From Hondaea fermentalgiana (taxonomy: Eukaryota; Sar; Bigyra; Thraustochytrida; Thraustochytriidae): a stretch of DNA of 64,000 bases. The notes under the pieces were generated by a model. The model ran no database searches. It worked only from the letters and a program-made list of their open reading frames with translations, and was not told the origin of the DNA. Shown here piece by piece: positions 37,242-47,582 of this stretch. The translations under genes were made by a program, and so were the position numbers. How positions within the stretch are numbered: the first letter of the stretch is position 1; every line of letters starts with the position of its first letter. The stretch spans positions 245,334 to 309,333 of the forward strand of contig NPFB01000121.1 in the NCBI GenBank assembly GCA_014084085.1, read 5' to 3'.

Positions 37242-40200
37242 TTGTACGTGAACGTGGCCAAAGCTGGCCGTGCTCCTAGAATATCGGAAAGATGACACTT
37301 ACTCTTTTATAAAAACGCGAACAAAAACAGACAAATCAGCGGCAACCAGCTCACGTCCCTCCCCGACAGTATTTCCGGGCTTTCCGAACTTACCGAACTG
37401 TAAGTCAGATGACGCCATTGAATAGTTGACGTGACCTGAAGAGTTGCCCCTAATATTCGCTTTTTCCAAAACCTTTCACTGCAGATACGTCAACTACAAC
37501 GAGCTCACGGAGTTGCCTTCCTCGATTGGGGCTTTAACCAAGCTGCGTTACTTGTACGTGAAAGTGCCCGGAGCTGGTCGTGCTCTTTGCTTGCAAGAAA
37601 TGTACAAGCACACTCACGAACGCAAGCACACGAACAACAGCTACACATATTTCAACAAGCTCACGTCCCTCCCCGAAAGTACTTCCGAGCTTTCCGAGCT
37701 TACCATTCTGTAAGTCAGATGATCTATCTCATCGGGTGGTGGACGAGACCTATGAGGCTTGCCACTGATATTCGCTTTTACCAAAATGTCAACCGCAGAA
37801 ATATCTTTTACAACAAGCTCACGGAACTGCCTTCCTCGATTGGGGCTTTAACCAAGCTGACTGACTTGTACGTGAGAGTGACCGGAGCTGGCCGTGCTCT
37901 TTGTCTGCAAGAAACGAGCAAGCACACTCACGAACGCAAGCACGCGAATAACAGCTCTTTAGCGTACAATCTGCTCACGTCCCTCCCCGACAGTATTTCC
38001 GGGCTTTCCGAGCTTGCCACTCTGTAAGTCAGATGATCTCATCGGGTGGTTGACGAGATCTAAAAGAGTTGCCGCTAACATTCGCTTTTCCTAAAACCTT
38101 CACTGCAGAAACATCAACAAGAACAAGCTCACGGGATTGCCTTACTCGACTGGGGCTTTGAACAAGCTGCGTTATCTGTACGTGAAAGTGACTCAACGGG
38201 TGGTTGACGAGACCTATGAGACTTGCCTCTGACATTCGCTTTTCCTAAAACCTTCACTGCAGAAACATCTACAACAACAAGCTCACAGGACTACCTTCCT
38301 CGATTGGGGCTTTGAACAAGCTGACTGGATTGTACGTGAACGTGGCCAAAGCTGGCCGTGCTCCTAGAATATCGGAAAGATGACACTTACTCTTTTTTTC
38401 TTTAACGCGAACAAAAACAGCTCTATCGGCAGCAACCAGATCACGTCCCTCCCCGACAGTATTTCCGGGCTTTCCGAACTTTCCGAACTGTAAGTCAGAT
38501 GATGTCATTGAATAGTTGACGTGCCCTGAAAGAGTTGCTACTAACTTTCGCTGCTTGAGAAATAAATACTTTGTTGCAGATATGTCGGCGGAAACGAGCT
38601 CACGGAATTGCCTTCCTCGATTGGGGCTTTGACCAAGCTCCAAGGCTTGTACGTGAAAGTGGACAAAGTTGGCCGTGCTCCTAGAAGATCAGGAAGATGA
38701 CACTTACACTTGAACGCGAATAAAAGCAGACATTTCTTCAGGAATCAGCTCACGTCTCTCCCCGAGAGCATTTCGGGACTTACCGAACTTACCACGCTGT
38801 AAGTCAGATGATCTCATCGGGTATTTGACGAGACCTATGAGAGTTGCCACTAACATTCGCTTTTTCCAAAACCTTTTCTGCAGGAATGTCGAATCCAACA
38901 AGCTTACGAAACTGCCTTCCTCGATTGGGGCTTTGACCAAGCTTCAGAAATTGTACGTGAAAGTGACCGAAGCTGGTCGTGTGCTTTTTGCCTGCAAGAA
39001 CGTACAAGCACACTCACGAACGCAAGCACGCGCACAACAGCAACTCAGTTTCCAACATGCTCACGTTCCTCCCCGACAGTATTTCTGGGCTTTCCGAGCT
39101 TACTTACCTGTAAGTCAGACGATCTCGTCGAATGGTCAGCGAGACCTAAAAGAGTTGCCACTAACGTTCGCTTTTTCCAAAACATTTACTGCAGATACAT
39201 CAACAACAACAACCTCACGGAATTGCCTTCCTCGATCGGGGCTCTAACCAAGCTCCGATGTTTGTACGTCAAAGTTGCCGGAGCTGGTCGTGCTTCTAGA
39301 ATATCAGGAAGATGACACTTACACTTGAACGCGGACAAAAAACAGAGATTCTTACAGCAATCAGCTCACGTCTCTCCCCGAGAGCATTTCGAGACTTTCC
39401 GAACTTACCACGCTGTAAGTCAGACGATGTCGTCGAGACGGCGTGGCAGGAAAGGGTAACACGAACAAACCGCTGGAACGGAACTAACATTTTGATTCTT
39501 GTTATAGATACCTATATGTCAACCCTCTCACATCTCTTCCCGAAAGTCTGTCCGCACTCACACAGCTCTTTTCACTGTACGTTCAACACACTCGCTCATT
39601 GGAATCAGTGGTCAACGTACTCACAATTGATCGAACAGGCGCATTTCAGACACAGATCTTACGAAGCTTCCTCAAGCGCTCAGACGCATGACAAGTCTGA
39701 CCGAGCTGTAAGTCCTTCGCGAATATCCTCTCCTGCAAGAAAGCTCACACGATTTCGATGCGCAGTTCCATTCGGAACGTTCCTCTCTGCGGGCCACAGC
39801 CATTCCTTCCTCTCTCCCTTACCGGGTCATACAGGCCATATGAAGGATCAGGGAAATTCGATTCGTGTGGCTCTACGGCCGAGCCGACAGAGATTGACGA
39901 CTGCCTCTGTGACGACACGGCCTGCGACCCCGATGACGTTCCCTCTGACACGCTGCGTCTCGAGTGCATTGGCCAGCCGGCCTTCCCTTCATCACTGCCT
40001 AGCTCGCTTACAGCCCTTGACTTCATCGATAGTGAGCTCTTTGACCTACCCGGTGACACCCTTTTAACCCTCGAGAATCTCGTCAGCTTAAATGTTTCTG
40101 GCAACAAGCTCATCTCTATCCCGGCTGCTCTTGCGTCTCTTCCATCACTCACTTCTCTCAATGTCAAAGAGAACTCACTTTGTGGCTCAGACGCCCTGCC

Positions 40201-42381
40201 CGATTTTGATCCTGCAGTTGAAATCGAAGCTGATGACCCGATTTATGCCGAGTGTACCATCTCTCTCACCTTTTGCCACTGCACGGATTGTTGCGAGGCC
40301 GAGCTCTTCGAATTCCCCAACAGTTCCAGCTTCGTTTTCGAGACCCTTGCGGACGCTGATCGGCTGGGCCCGGACGAAAATGGCGAGCTTTGGGACAAGA
40401 TCGTTGTCGATGATCTGGCCGATGTCGACCTCACCCATATGCGCTTCGTGCCTGTTAATGCTGACACGTACGCATCGTTTGCAGCGCTCAACTGCACGCA
40501 ATCCATAGCTGTGCTCCGCTCGCGCAGCGAGGCCATCGAGCCCAAGCTGATTACCCTCACCGCTGCCGATGATGACTCCGCCGGCTGTATCGTCAATCTC
40601 AATGAGACCTTTCAGAATGCTGACGAGTACCAGGTGGATGATCTCGAGTTCGTCTACTTTCTCAAAGACCTCAGCATGGCCTCTGATTCCGTCCAAGTCT
40701 ACCCATACCCGGTGCACATCCTCACGATTGATGAGCGAGACCAGCCATACTTTCTTGTTGACGTGTTCTACACCGCCGACGACACAGAAGCTACCGACGG
40801 GTACTACACCTATGTGGAGCTTCGTCGCAACACCTTCACCTCGGAGAGCTGCCCCTATCCTCCGACGGTGACGCTCAAGCTCGGCGATGCCAGCGATGCA
40901 GCGTGCACAAAGACTCTCTCAGTGTCAGAGACCTTCAAGTACAACGCGAGCATCCCCTTGGCCGAGCTCGGGCAGCGCCTGAACACATGTGTCACAGACC
41001 CGAATAAGCTCTCCGAGTCTGGCAGTGAGATCGTCTACCACGTCGAGCTGTTCCTCAGTTTGACCTTGCCAGCTGAGTGCGACCTCGACATCGATACCAA
41101 GCCCAGCCTCGCTGACGACCAGGCCACGATAGACTTTTACGCTCGTCTCGACAATGGCGTCGAGCCCACGTCCAACGTCAATCAGCTCGTCATGAAGATT
41201 GCCGACTACTCTTTCGAGCCGTGCGGCGACCGCGTTGTGGCCATGGGCAAGACCAAGTACACCATCCGTCTCGTCACTTCTATTGAGCCAACGGAGATGA
41301 CCATTCTTGCCAACCCCACCATGGGCGACGTTCTGCTCGAACCTGGCGACTTTTCGTGTACCGACGAGACTGCGATCAATGGCACTTACGAATGCATCGT
41401 CGAGCTGACGAGCACCGAGTGTCTGCCCATGGCCCGCGAGGTCAGCGCAGAAACAACATCATGCAGCTTTGACTATCTGAGCGCACTCGACGTCCAGGCC
41501 ACCTTCACGTACGCTGACTTTGCCGAGACGGGTTCACTCAAGGATCCAACCATCGTCAACGACAAGGTCTTTACATCGGACTGCCCGGTTCCTGCTGCGC
41601 AGACGGACGTCACCGGCACCTACCCCGTGGACCTCACCATCGATGGCGCGAATCTCAACAACCCCATCACAGCGACCATCGCTTTCTCGAACATCCCGCC
41701 GACGGGGTCCGTGACGCTGCGTGTGGTGAACGTCGAGGTCTCGATGGCGAACGGTCTGTACCGGCGCAACTTTGCGGTCGAGGACAAGGTGGACGGGATG
41801 CAGCTGGTGCAAACGCCGTGGTACGAGGACGGACACTTTTGCCGCTTTGAAGCTGCCGGCAGCTCTGACAACACGTGCGCACCGTTCTACGCGGAGAACT
41901 CGAACGCATTCACGATTGCGAATGATGCCATCTTTGCGGTCGATGATAAGGGCCACCAAGGGTGCCAAAGTATTTCGACGCGCAACGTGGACAGCTTCAT
42001 CTTCACGCCCAACGAATGGGTCTTTGGCGAGTTTACCGAGACGACGTCGACCATGGAGATCACGGTGACGGCTGTGGTCGACACGTGCTCGACGCCGTCC
42101 TGGACGTCCTCGGCTGGGGAGCGGCGTGCGCTTGAGTCGAACTCGACGCAATCTCTGCAGATTGTGACCAAGTCTGCGACGCTCCAGGTGAGCAACACAA
42201 GCGAGTCGCCGGCGGCGTCAGCGAGTTGCCGGTTGTGCCGCTGGCGCTTTTTGTGGGTCCTATGGCTGGTGCATTTGTGGCCGTCTCCGACTTTGCCGCT
42301 GTCGGCATTCGTCGCCGCCGTCACGCGGCTATGACCGAGGCCGGCGAGAACGCCAAAGACGCTGTTGTTGCCAGTGCCTGA
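37242..42381 (+). CDS. Leucine-rich-repeat membrane protein, 5' truncated by gap
   Basis: Visible coding exons: the final two bases of one exon (37242-37243), then 37331-37399, 37485-37553, 37641-37709, 37799-37867, 37955-38023, 38109-38177, 38263-38331, 38421-38489, 38580-38648, 38730-38798, 38884-38952, 39041-39109, 39195-39263, 39346-39414, 39508-39576, 39639-39707, then a large exon from 39766. Each small exon is exactly 69 nt in phase 2 and encodes one 23-residue LRR (NxLTSLPDSISGLSELTxL or NxLTELPSSIGALTKLxxL). The large exon adds further LRR-like segments and a Cys-containing beta-rich ectodomain. Continuous reading stops at 42334; a 38-nt intron at 42188-42225 instead gives a hydrophobic segment (VVPLALFVGPMAGAFVAV), RRRR and a short tail ending at 42381. 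Inferred: a surface receptor or adhesin. Start codon and signal peptide are missing. Confidence 0.85.
37244..39765 (+). repeat. Tandem exon-intron array of LRR units
   Basis: Two alternating exon types (A: TSLPDSISGLSEL; B: TELPSSIGALTKL) are separated by two intron families. Introns after A start GTAAGTCAGATGAT and end TGCAG. Introns after B start GTACGTGAA and come in two subtypes, one with GCAAGCACGCGAA near the acceptor and one with GATGACACTTAC. Intron bodies are nearly as alike as exons, which means the whole AB unit was duplicated recently or homogenised. Order is (B) A B A B A B B A B A B A B A B A; one A is missing between 38177 and 38263. Confidence 0.92.
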
Positions 42382-42829
42382 GGCATTCTTCCCGAATTCA
42401 TGATTACATCACCAAGAGATTATAAACAATCAATTTCAACACCGAGTCACCCCGATTTTCAGAAGAACCATGACTTGTCCAAACCCGAACCGGAGGCTCG
42501 CTCGCTTGCGCGTCTCGCACTTGGATTGGATTCACAGTTTGTCCCTGTCAAGCCTGTTCTCTCTCCGTCGCGAATGTCCATAAAGCCCCCTCCCTCCTCA
42601 ATTGGCGTCTAACCGTCGCCGTTAATGATGAGCGCACCAGACCCAGATCAGCCGACTATCTTTCTTTCGACCGCACGCGCGCGCGCGCGCCCTCGCCCGC
42701 GCACCAGCCGGGACAGACAGCGACCGCCACGACAGCGGGATAGATCTGCCCATCGACGGTCGTCGGGCTCGCGCTCGTGACTGTCCGGAGTAGCGAGCGC
42801 CAGCGGCGCAGCAAGCCAAGAAGAAAAAG
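42382..42829. other. Intergenic region, γ-tubulin promoter
   Basis: 448 bases between the LRR gene and γ-tubulin, both plus strand. AT-rich on the left (3' flank) and GC-rich with a GCGC dinucleotide run near 42676-42690 on the right. No gene seen. Confidence 0.5.
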
Positions 42830-44399
42830 ATGCCCCGTGAAATCATCACGCTGCAGGTCGGGCAGTGTGGCAACCAGAGTAAGTGCGGCGCAGACGGGGA
42901 CTCGGAAGCTGCAAGCGTGCGGGCGCCCCATGGAGCAAGAGCGAGACTAACGTTACGCCCTTCACTGTCTTTTGTTTGGTGTGTTTATGTTTCGACGCGC
43001 AGTCGCGAGCGAGTTCTGGAAACAGATTAGCGCGGAGCACGGTATCTCGCCCGACGGCGTCCTGCAACCGTATGCGCTCAACGGAACCGACCGAAAAGAC
43101 GTCTTCTTTTATCAAGCTGATGACGAACATTACATTCCGCGCGCCATTCTCATGGACTTGGAGCCCCGTGTCATCAACGGCATCATGAACTCGCCGTATC
43201 GGCACCTCTTCAATTCCGAAAACATTTTCGTGTCCAAGGATGGAGGCGGTGCAGGCAACAACTGGGCCTCAGGCCACGCGCAGGGCGAAAAGTTGCACGA
43301 GGAACTCATGGACATGATTGATCGCGAGGCCGATGGTAGCGAGAGTCTAGAGGGCTTCGTGCTTTGTCATTCCATCGCTGGTGGTACTGGGTCCGGCATG
43401 GGGTCGTACCTCTTGGAGAAGCTCAACGATCACTTTCCCAAAAAGCTCATCCAGACGTACTCGGTATTCCCAAACCAGTCGCACGGCGAGTCATCGGGTG
43501 TGGGTGTCGGCACGAGCGATGTTGTCGTTCAGCCTTATAACTCGCTTCTCTCGCTCAAGCGTCTAGCGCTCAATGCGGACTGCGTTGTGGTGCTTGACAA
43601 CACGGCGCTCAATCGCATTGCCACGGAGCGTCTCCGGATCAGCAACCCAAGCGTTTCGCAACTTAACTCGTTGGTGAGTACCGTCATGGCTGCAAGCACA
43701 ACGACGCTGCGATACCCAGGGTACATGAACAATGACCTGATTGGGTTGGTGGCCTCGCTGATTCCCACCCCGCGTTGCCACTTTCTCATGTGCGGGTACA
43801 CCCCGCTGACCCTGCAGTCGCAGACGAGTGCCGTCCGCAAGACGACGGTGCTGGACGTGATGCGGCGCTTGCTGCAGGCCAAGAACTCGATGGTCTCGGC
43901 TTCGACGCGGCGCGGATGCTACATCTCCATTCTCAACATTATCCAGGGTGACATTGACGACCCCAGTCAGGTGCACAAATCCCTGCAGCGCATTCGCGAG
44001 CGCAAACTTGTAAACTTTATCCCCTGGGGCCCGGCCTCAATTCAAGTCGCGCTTTCGCGCAAGTCACCGTATGTGGAAACGCAGAACAAGGTCTCTGGTA
44101 TGATGCTCGCCAATCACACCTGCATGAAGGAACTCTTTAGCCGAGCTATTCGCTCCTATGACCGTCTTCGCAAGCGCAACGCCTTTCTCGAGAATTACCG
44201 CCAGCAGCCCATGTTTGCGGACACGCTCGAAGAGTTCGACAGCGCGCGCGAGATCGTCTCGAGCTTGGCCGAGGAGTACCACGCCAGCGAGTCCCCAGAC
44301 TATGTGAACTGGGGCCAGGACCCCGTCGCCCAGCAACATGGCCTCACGGCCCCGCAAGACGCCGAGGCAAAGAATCAGGGCCTGGTCGGAGCGCTCTGA
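42830..44399 (+). CDS. TUBG1: γ-tubulin
   Basis: Exons 42830-42878 and 43003-44399 join to 481 residues. The first exon encodes [16 protein letters not shown]; the 124-nt intron starts GTAAGT and ends GCGCAG, and splicing rebuilds [17 protein letters not shown], the conserved γ-tubulin N-terminus. The GTPase signature [15 protein letters not shown] is intact, as are typical γ-tubulin segments such as [13 protein letters not shown] (a small insertion compared with other tubulins) and [12 protein letters not shown]. γ-Tubulin forms ring complexes that nucleate microtubules at basal bodies and spindle poles. The tail after residue 445 is longer than in human γ-tubulin (451 residues in all). Identification is certain at family level. 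Confidence 0.97.
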
Positions 44400-44671
44400 A
44401 TGAAATTAAAATAAGAGCATGTTGTTTTTTTCTTTTTGAGAAGAAAATGCTTTTCTTGTGTCCTCCTTTCTCTTGGTTGTTGGCTTCCTTGCCTTGACTT
44501 GCCACAGACAATGCACCTTTTGCTGGTCAGAACGGTTTCCATGTTTTTATCGTTGGACTTGCCTCATTGCTCTTTTGGACGTGTGCAAAAAATCATTGCA
44601 TACTTTGGTCGTACGTACCATCGTGGTGCTGCAAAAACAAAACAAATGTCTCGACAATCTCATGGTACGTT

Positions 44672-46267
44672 TCACATCCATTTAACCTTTAAATTTGCTC
44701 GCATAAGGCCATTATCAGCCAAAGTCTCATCTTGCTTATCCAAAAGTGATGTGGGTGGATAACCGCCAATGATGTCGAAGCGCCGCGTCGATGTGCCGGG
44801 CTCAAGCGAGTGCACGAGTGCAAAGAGCTGCGAGATCTTTTGCGTTTGTAAAAACGAGCGATTCACCATCTTGCCATCAAAAAGGCGCACGCGAACCTGA
44901 GTCACCCCTTCCTGCCCTGCCGCAGGCTCCTCTTCGAGGTCTTCGTAGGAGATGCTTTGATCTTGAGCGTTGCCAGTTGCGCCAGTTGCTTCTCCAGTGC
45001 TTCGGCCTCCAGGACCCGTGCCCTCAACGGTGTCAGCTGCTGCTGGCGTGGCCACAGAGGGCGCAGGCGCAGGCGTTGGCGCGGCAGCAGGAGCAATCGC
45101 GGGAGCAGAAGTAGACGCAGAAGAAAAAGAAGGAGGAGGCGGTGTCGTCGATTTGACGGGCGCCATGGAGTGGGTCTCCATAAATGTACTAACTTTCTCG
45201 AGAAAGAGGGCCTGAAGGTCATTGGGGTCCTTTTCCGTGGCGCGAGACTTGAGCTCGAGCGTTGCAACAAGTTCGCCCGTACGTGCGTCCACGATTCCCA
45301 CATGAGGAAACGTAGTTGGCTTATACAGACGCACATAATTCTGCGCCGCAGCATCCTTGTGTTCGCGCTGAAAGAAGATGAACGAGGACCGAAGCACATC
45401 CTTGATCATGTCCGCTTGCCACAGATCCCGGTTCAAGACGTAAGAGAAGAACTCGTCGTCATGCTGAATGTTCACGAGCAACCAGCGCTTCTCAGAGCGG
45501 GCCTTATCGCGAGCTTCTTCAAAGGAGCCTGAAAACATGATGTCGCGTGGTGGCTCAAAGATGGACTGGAGATTCCGATCGCCCTCGCGCATGTAGCTAT
45601 CCCCATCATCGTCGTCATCGTCGTTACTATAATGGTAATTGGCATTCTCCTCCACTCCGCGGTTGGCACTCGGCATGTCTCGAGGATTTGTGTTTGGCGC
45701 CGAGGTAGGAGCCGAAGTGCCGAGACCTTGGGCGGCCCGCTGAGCTCGCTCGTCGCGAGCGCGTGCTTCCTGTTGCCGAGCCTCGTGCTCAAAGTTGCGG
45801 AACGCGACGTGATTCGACCGGCTCGTTGCGTCGTTTCCGTGGCCTCCGAAGCCAAAGAGAAAGCTAGGATCGTGGCCTTGGTCAAAAAGGCGCCCCGTGG
45901 TCCGCGCAATCGGAGCACGTACCTCGTCGTCTCCAGTGGCGCCATCAGAGCCTCCCCCTGCTTGTGCAATGGCCTGAGCCGTCAATTTGTCGACCCCTTG
46001 CTGCTGCATGATGCGATTCACAAGGTCATCGTCGATGTTGGAGGCGTTTCCACCAGATGCTCCATGAGACGTAAAAGAAGAGGAAGAGGATGCTGTGCCT
46101 GCGCCTGAAGCTGCCGCACCGCCGCCAGCGCCGCCTCCGTCCAGGAAAACCTCGACGGCCTCTTGGAGTTTCCAGTCATTGGCCTCGAGGAACGAGAGCG
46201 CAAAGGCTGTTTCGGTCCCGGTCATGGCCTGAAATCTGTTTAGGATCTCATCCTTTTCGGACGCCAT
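44672..46267 (-). CDS. UBXN7: UBA-UAS-UBX protein (UBXN7-like p97 adaptor)
   Basis: A 531-residue protein with the UBXN7 order of domains. A UBA-like domain (about 4-45, NRFQAMTGTETAFALSFLEANDWKLQEAVEVFL) binds ubiquitin. A disordered Gly/Ser/Ala-rich linker follows. A thioredoxin-fold UAS domain (about 232-365) contains SGSFEEARDKARSEKRWLL and LWQADMIKDVL. A second linker rich in Pro and Ala follows. A C-terminal UBX domain (about 455-531) contains VRVRLFDGKMVNRSF and IGGYPPTSL, the p97/Cdc48-binding type. Human UBXN7 links p97 to cullin ligases; the same role is inferred here. Start ATG 46267 is at the UBA domain. It converges with γ-tubulin, stops 272 bases apart. Single exon. Confidence 0.92.
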   Translation of the reverse strand: MASEKDEILNRFQAMTGTETAFALSFLEANDWKLQEAVEVFLDGGGAGGGAAASGAGTASSSSSFTSHGASGGNASNIDDDLVNRIMQQQGVDKLTAQAIAQAGGGSDGATGDDEVRAPIARTTGRLFDQGHDPSFLFGFGGHGNDATSRSNHVAFRNFEHEARQQEARARDERAQRAAQGLGTSAPTSAPNTNPRDMPSANRGVEENANYHYSNDDDDDDGDSYMREGDRNLQSIFEPPRDIMFSGSFEEARDKARSEKRWLLVNIQHDDEFFSYVLNRDLWQADMIKDVLRSSFIFFQREHKDAAAQNYVRLYKPTTFPHVGIVDARTGELVATLELKSRATEKDPNDLQALFLEKVSTFMETHSMAPVKSTTPPPPSFSSASTSAPAIAPAAAPTPAPAPSVATPAAADTVEGTGPGGRSTGEATGATGNAQDQSISYEDLEEEPAAGQEGVTQVRVRLFDGKMVNRSFLQTQKISQLFALVHSLEPGTSTRRFDIIGGYPPTSLLDKQDETLADNGLMRANLKVKWM

Positions 46268-47582
46268 CTCGTTCCGAAATACGCGAGTGATCGCACGGCC
46301 GCGCCGCCGACAAGGCAGATGTCAATGACTTCGCGTCAGCAACACGTCAGCAGCGGTCTGTCACGTCTCCCTTTTTGTCTGCCCGCGCGGCGAGCTCCGC
46401 TGCAGCAGCAGCTGCTGCTGCTGCTCCTCGCCGATGAACCGTCGTTGGCTTGCAAAGCCTCGTCGCCCACGCGCGACTCGCGCGCACGGAGAGAAGAGCG
46501 AGCGACGCGCAAGCGCTCGATCGAGGGCGGCAGCCGCGCGCGATGCCGCCGCGCCCTGGACGCCGAGTCGGGCCCGGCGAGCGAGCGAAGGCGCCCGGAG
46601 ATCGCCTCGGGGCTCGACAAATCGAAACTGGTGTTCCGCACTGTTCATGCATTCGGCCACGAGGGCTAGCACGGACAAAGCCTTTTTACGGGCTGTGCAG
46701 CAGAGAAGGGAACCAGGCCTAGCCACAGAAAGACGCCGTGACCGTGACCTCGACCGTGAGCGTGGCTGTGACCGTGGCTACTACCATTTGGGGCCGGCAT
46801 ATACAATGTGCGCTGACTGCAGTGCGTTGACTGCATGAGCCTCACCAGCCAGCAAGGGTCAGGCAAACTAGCTTTACAGTTAGGCCTACTTTCGTCTGCC
46901 GACTAAGAATTACGTTTGCCTTATTCACACGCCATGGACGATGGCACGCAAGAACACCGTGGAGGAGCGAAACTCGAGAGCTTCTGTCTTCTTGCAAGGC
47001 GTTATCGAGCTCGCAGTAACAAAAAGGGGTTCTTGCGCCTCGAGTAACCGTTTTCTTCTGAGGCGGAGACTTGCTACCAAAAGGTTGCCCCGGACGAACG
47101 GTCCTTGTTCGAAACGGATCCGGCCCGGTTCGGCCCGGACTGCCAGTCAGGGTTTCCCAAGGATCAAACGGACTTTTAAACATCCGCCACAGGACCTTGT
47201 CATGGGAAGCTAACTGCTCGGCTTCTTGGAGAGTCGCTCCCTGCAATCATTGGGATGAGGTCCAACGGTAGCACCCGCCGCAGCTGCAACATTGCGTTTC
47301 ACTCTTTCCGCAATCATTGGAATGAGGTCCAACGGTAGTACGCGCCACTGTCCATCATTTCATTTGCCTCTCTGTTCTCAGCAAATTGCCAATCCCAGAT
47401 CAAATGGGACAAAACAACATCCACAGAAAAGAAACCGTCAGCAGTTCCGTGCCAAAAGGGAAGGTTGATCACCATGCACTGGGACAAACCAGGACAACAC
47501 GAAGTCAACACTTTACCTGCTGCACTTCAGCAAATCTCGAACTCTCACGATCTGTGCAGAAGAGTAAATACGTATCAAGACC
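46268..47582. other. Intergenic region with a direct repeat
   Basis: About 1.3 kb between the UBXN7-like gene (minus) and the twin-vWA gene (plus), divergent. The left half is CpG-rich, with a CTGCTG run near 46400-46420; the right half has lower GC. It contains a 37-bp direct repeat (47243-47346). No frame with natural composition was seen. Confidence 0.5.
47243..47346. repeat. 37-bp direct repeat, 30-bp spacer
   Basis: The unit starting GCAATCATTGGGATGAGGTC occurs at 47243-47279 and, with three mismatches, at 47310-47346. It lies about 240-340 bases upstream of the vWA gene start. Function, if any, is unknown. Confidence 0.85.

Noticed and set aside
36444..37298. Plus-strand frames through the second gap, and a start at 37298 for the minus-strand gene
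   Set aside because: They rely on translating N, and 37298 would be a GTG inside an intron of the LRR gene.
37244..39765. CRISPR-like array
   Set aside because: Regular repeats here are LRR exons and introns with splice signals and conserved coding content, not repeat-spacer units.
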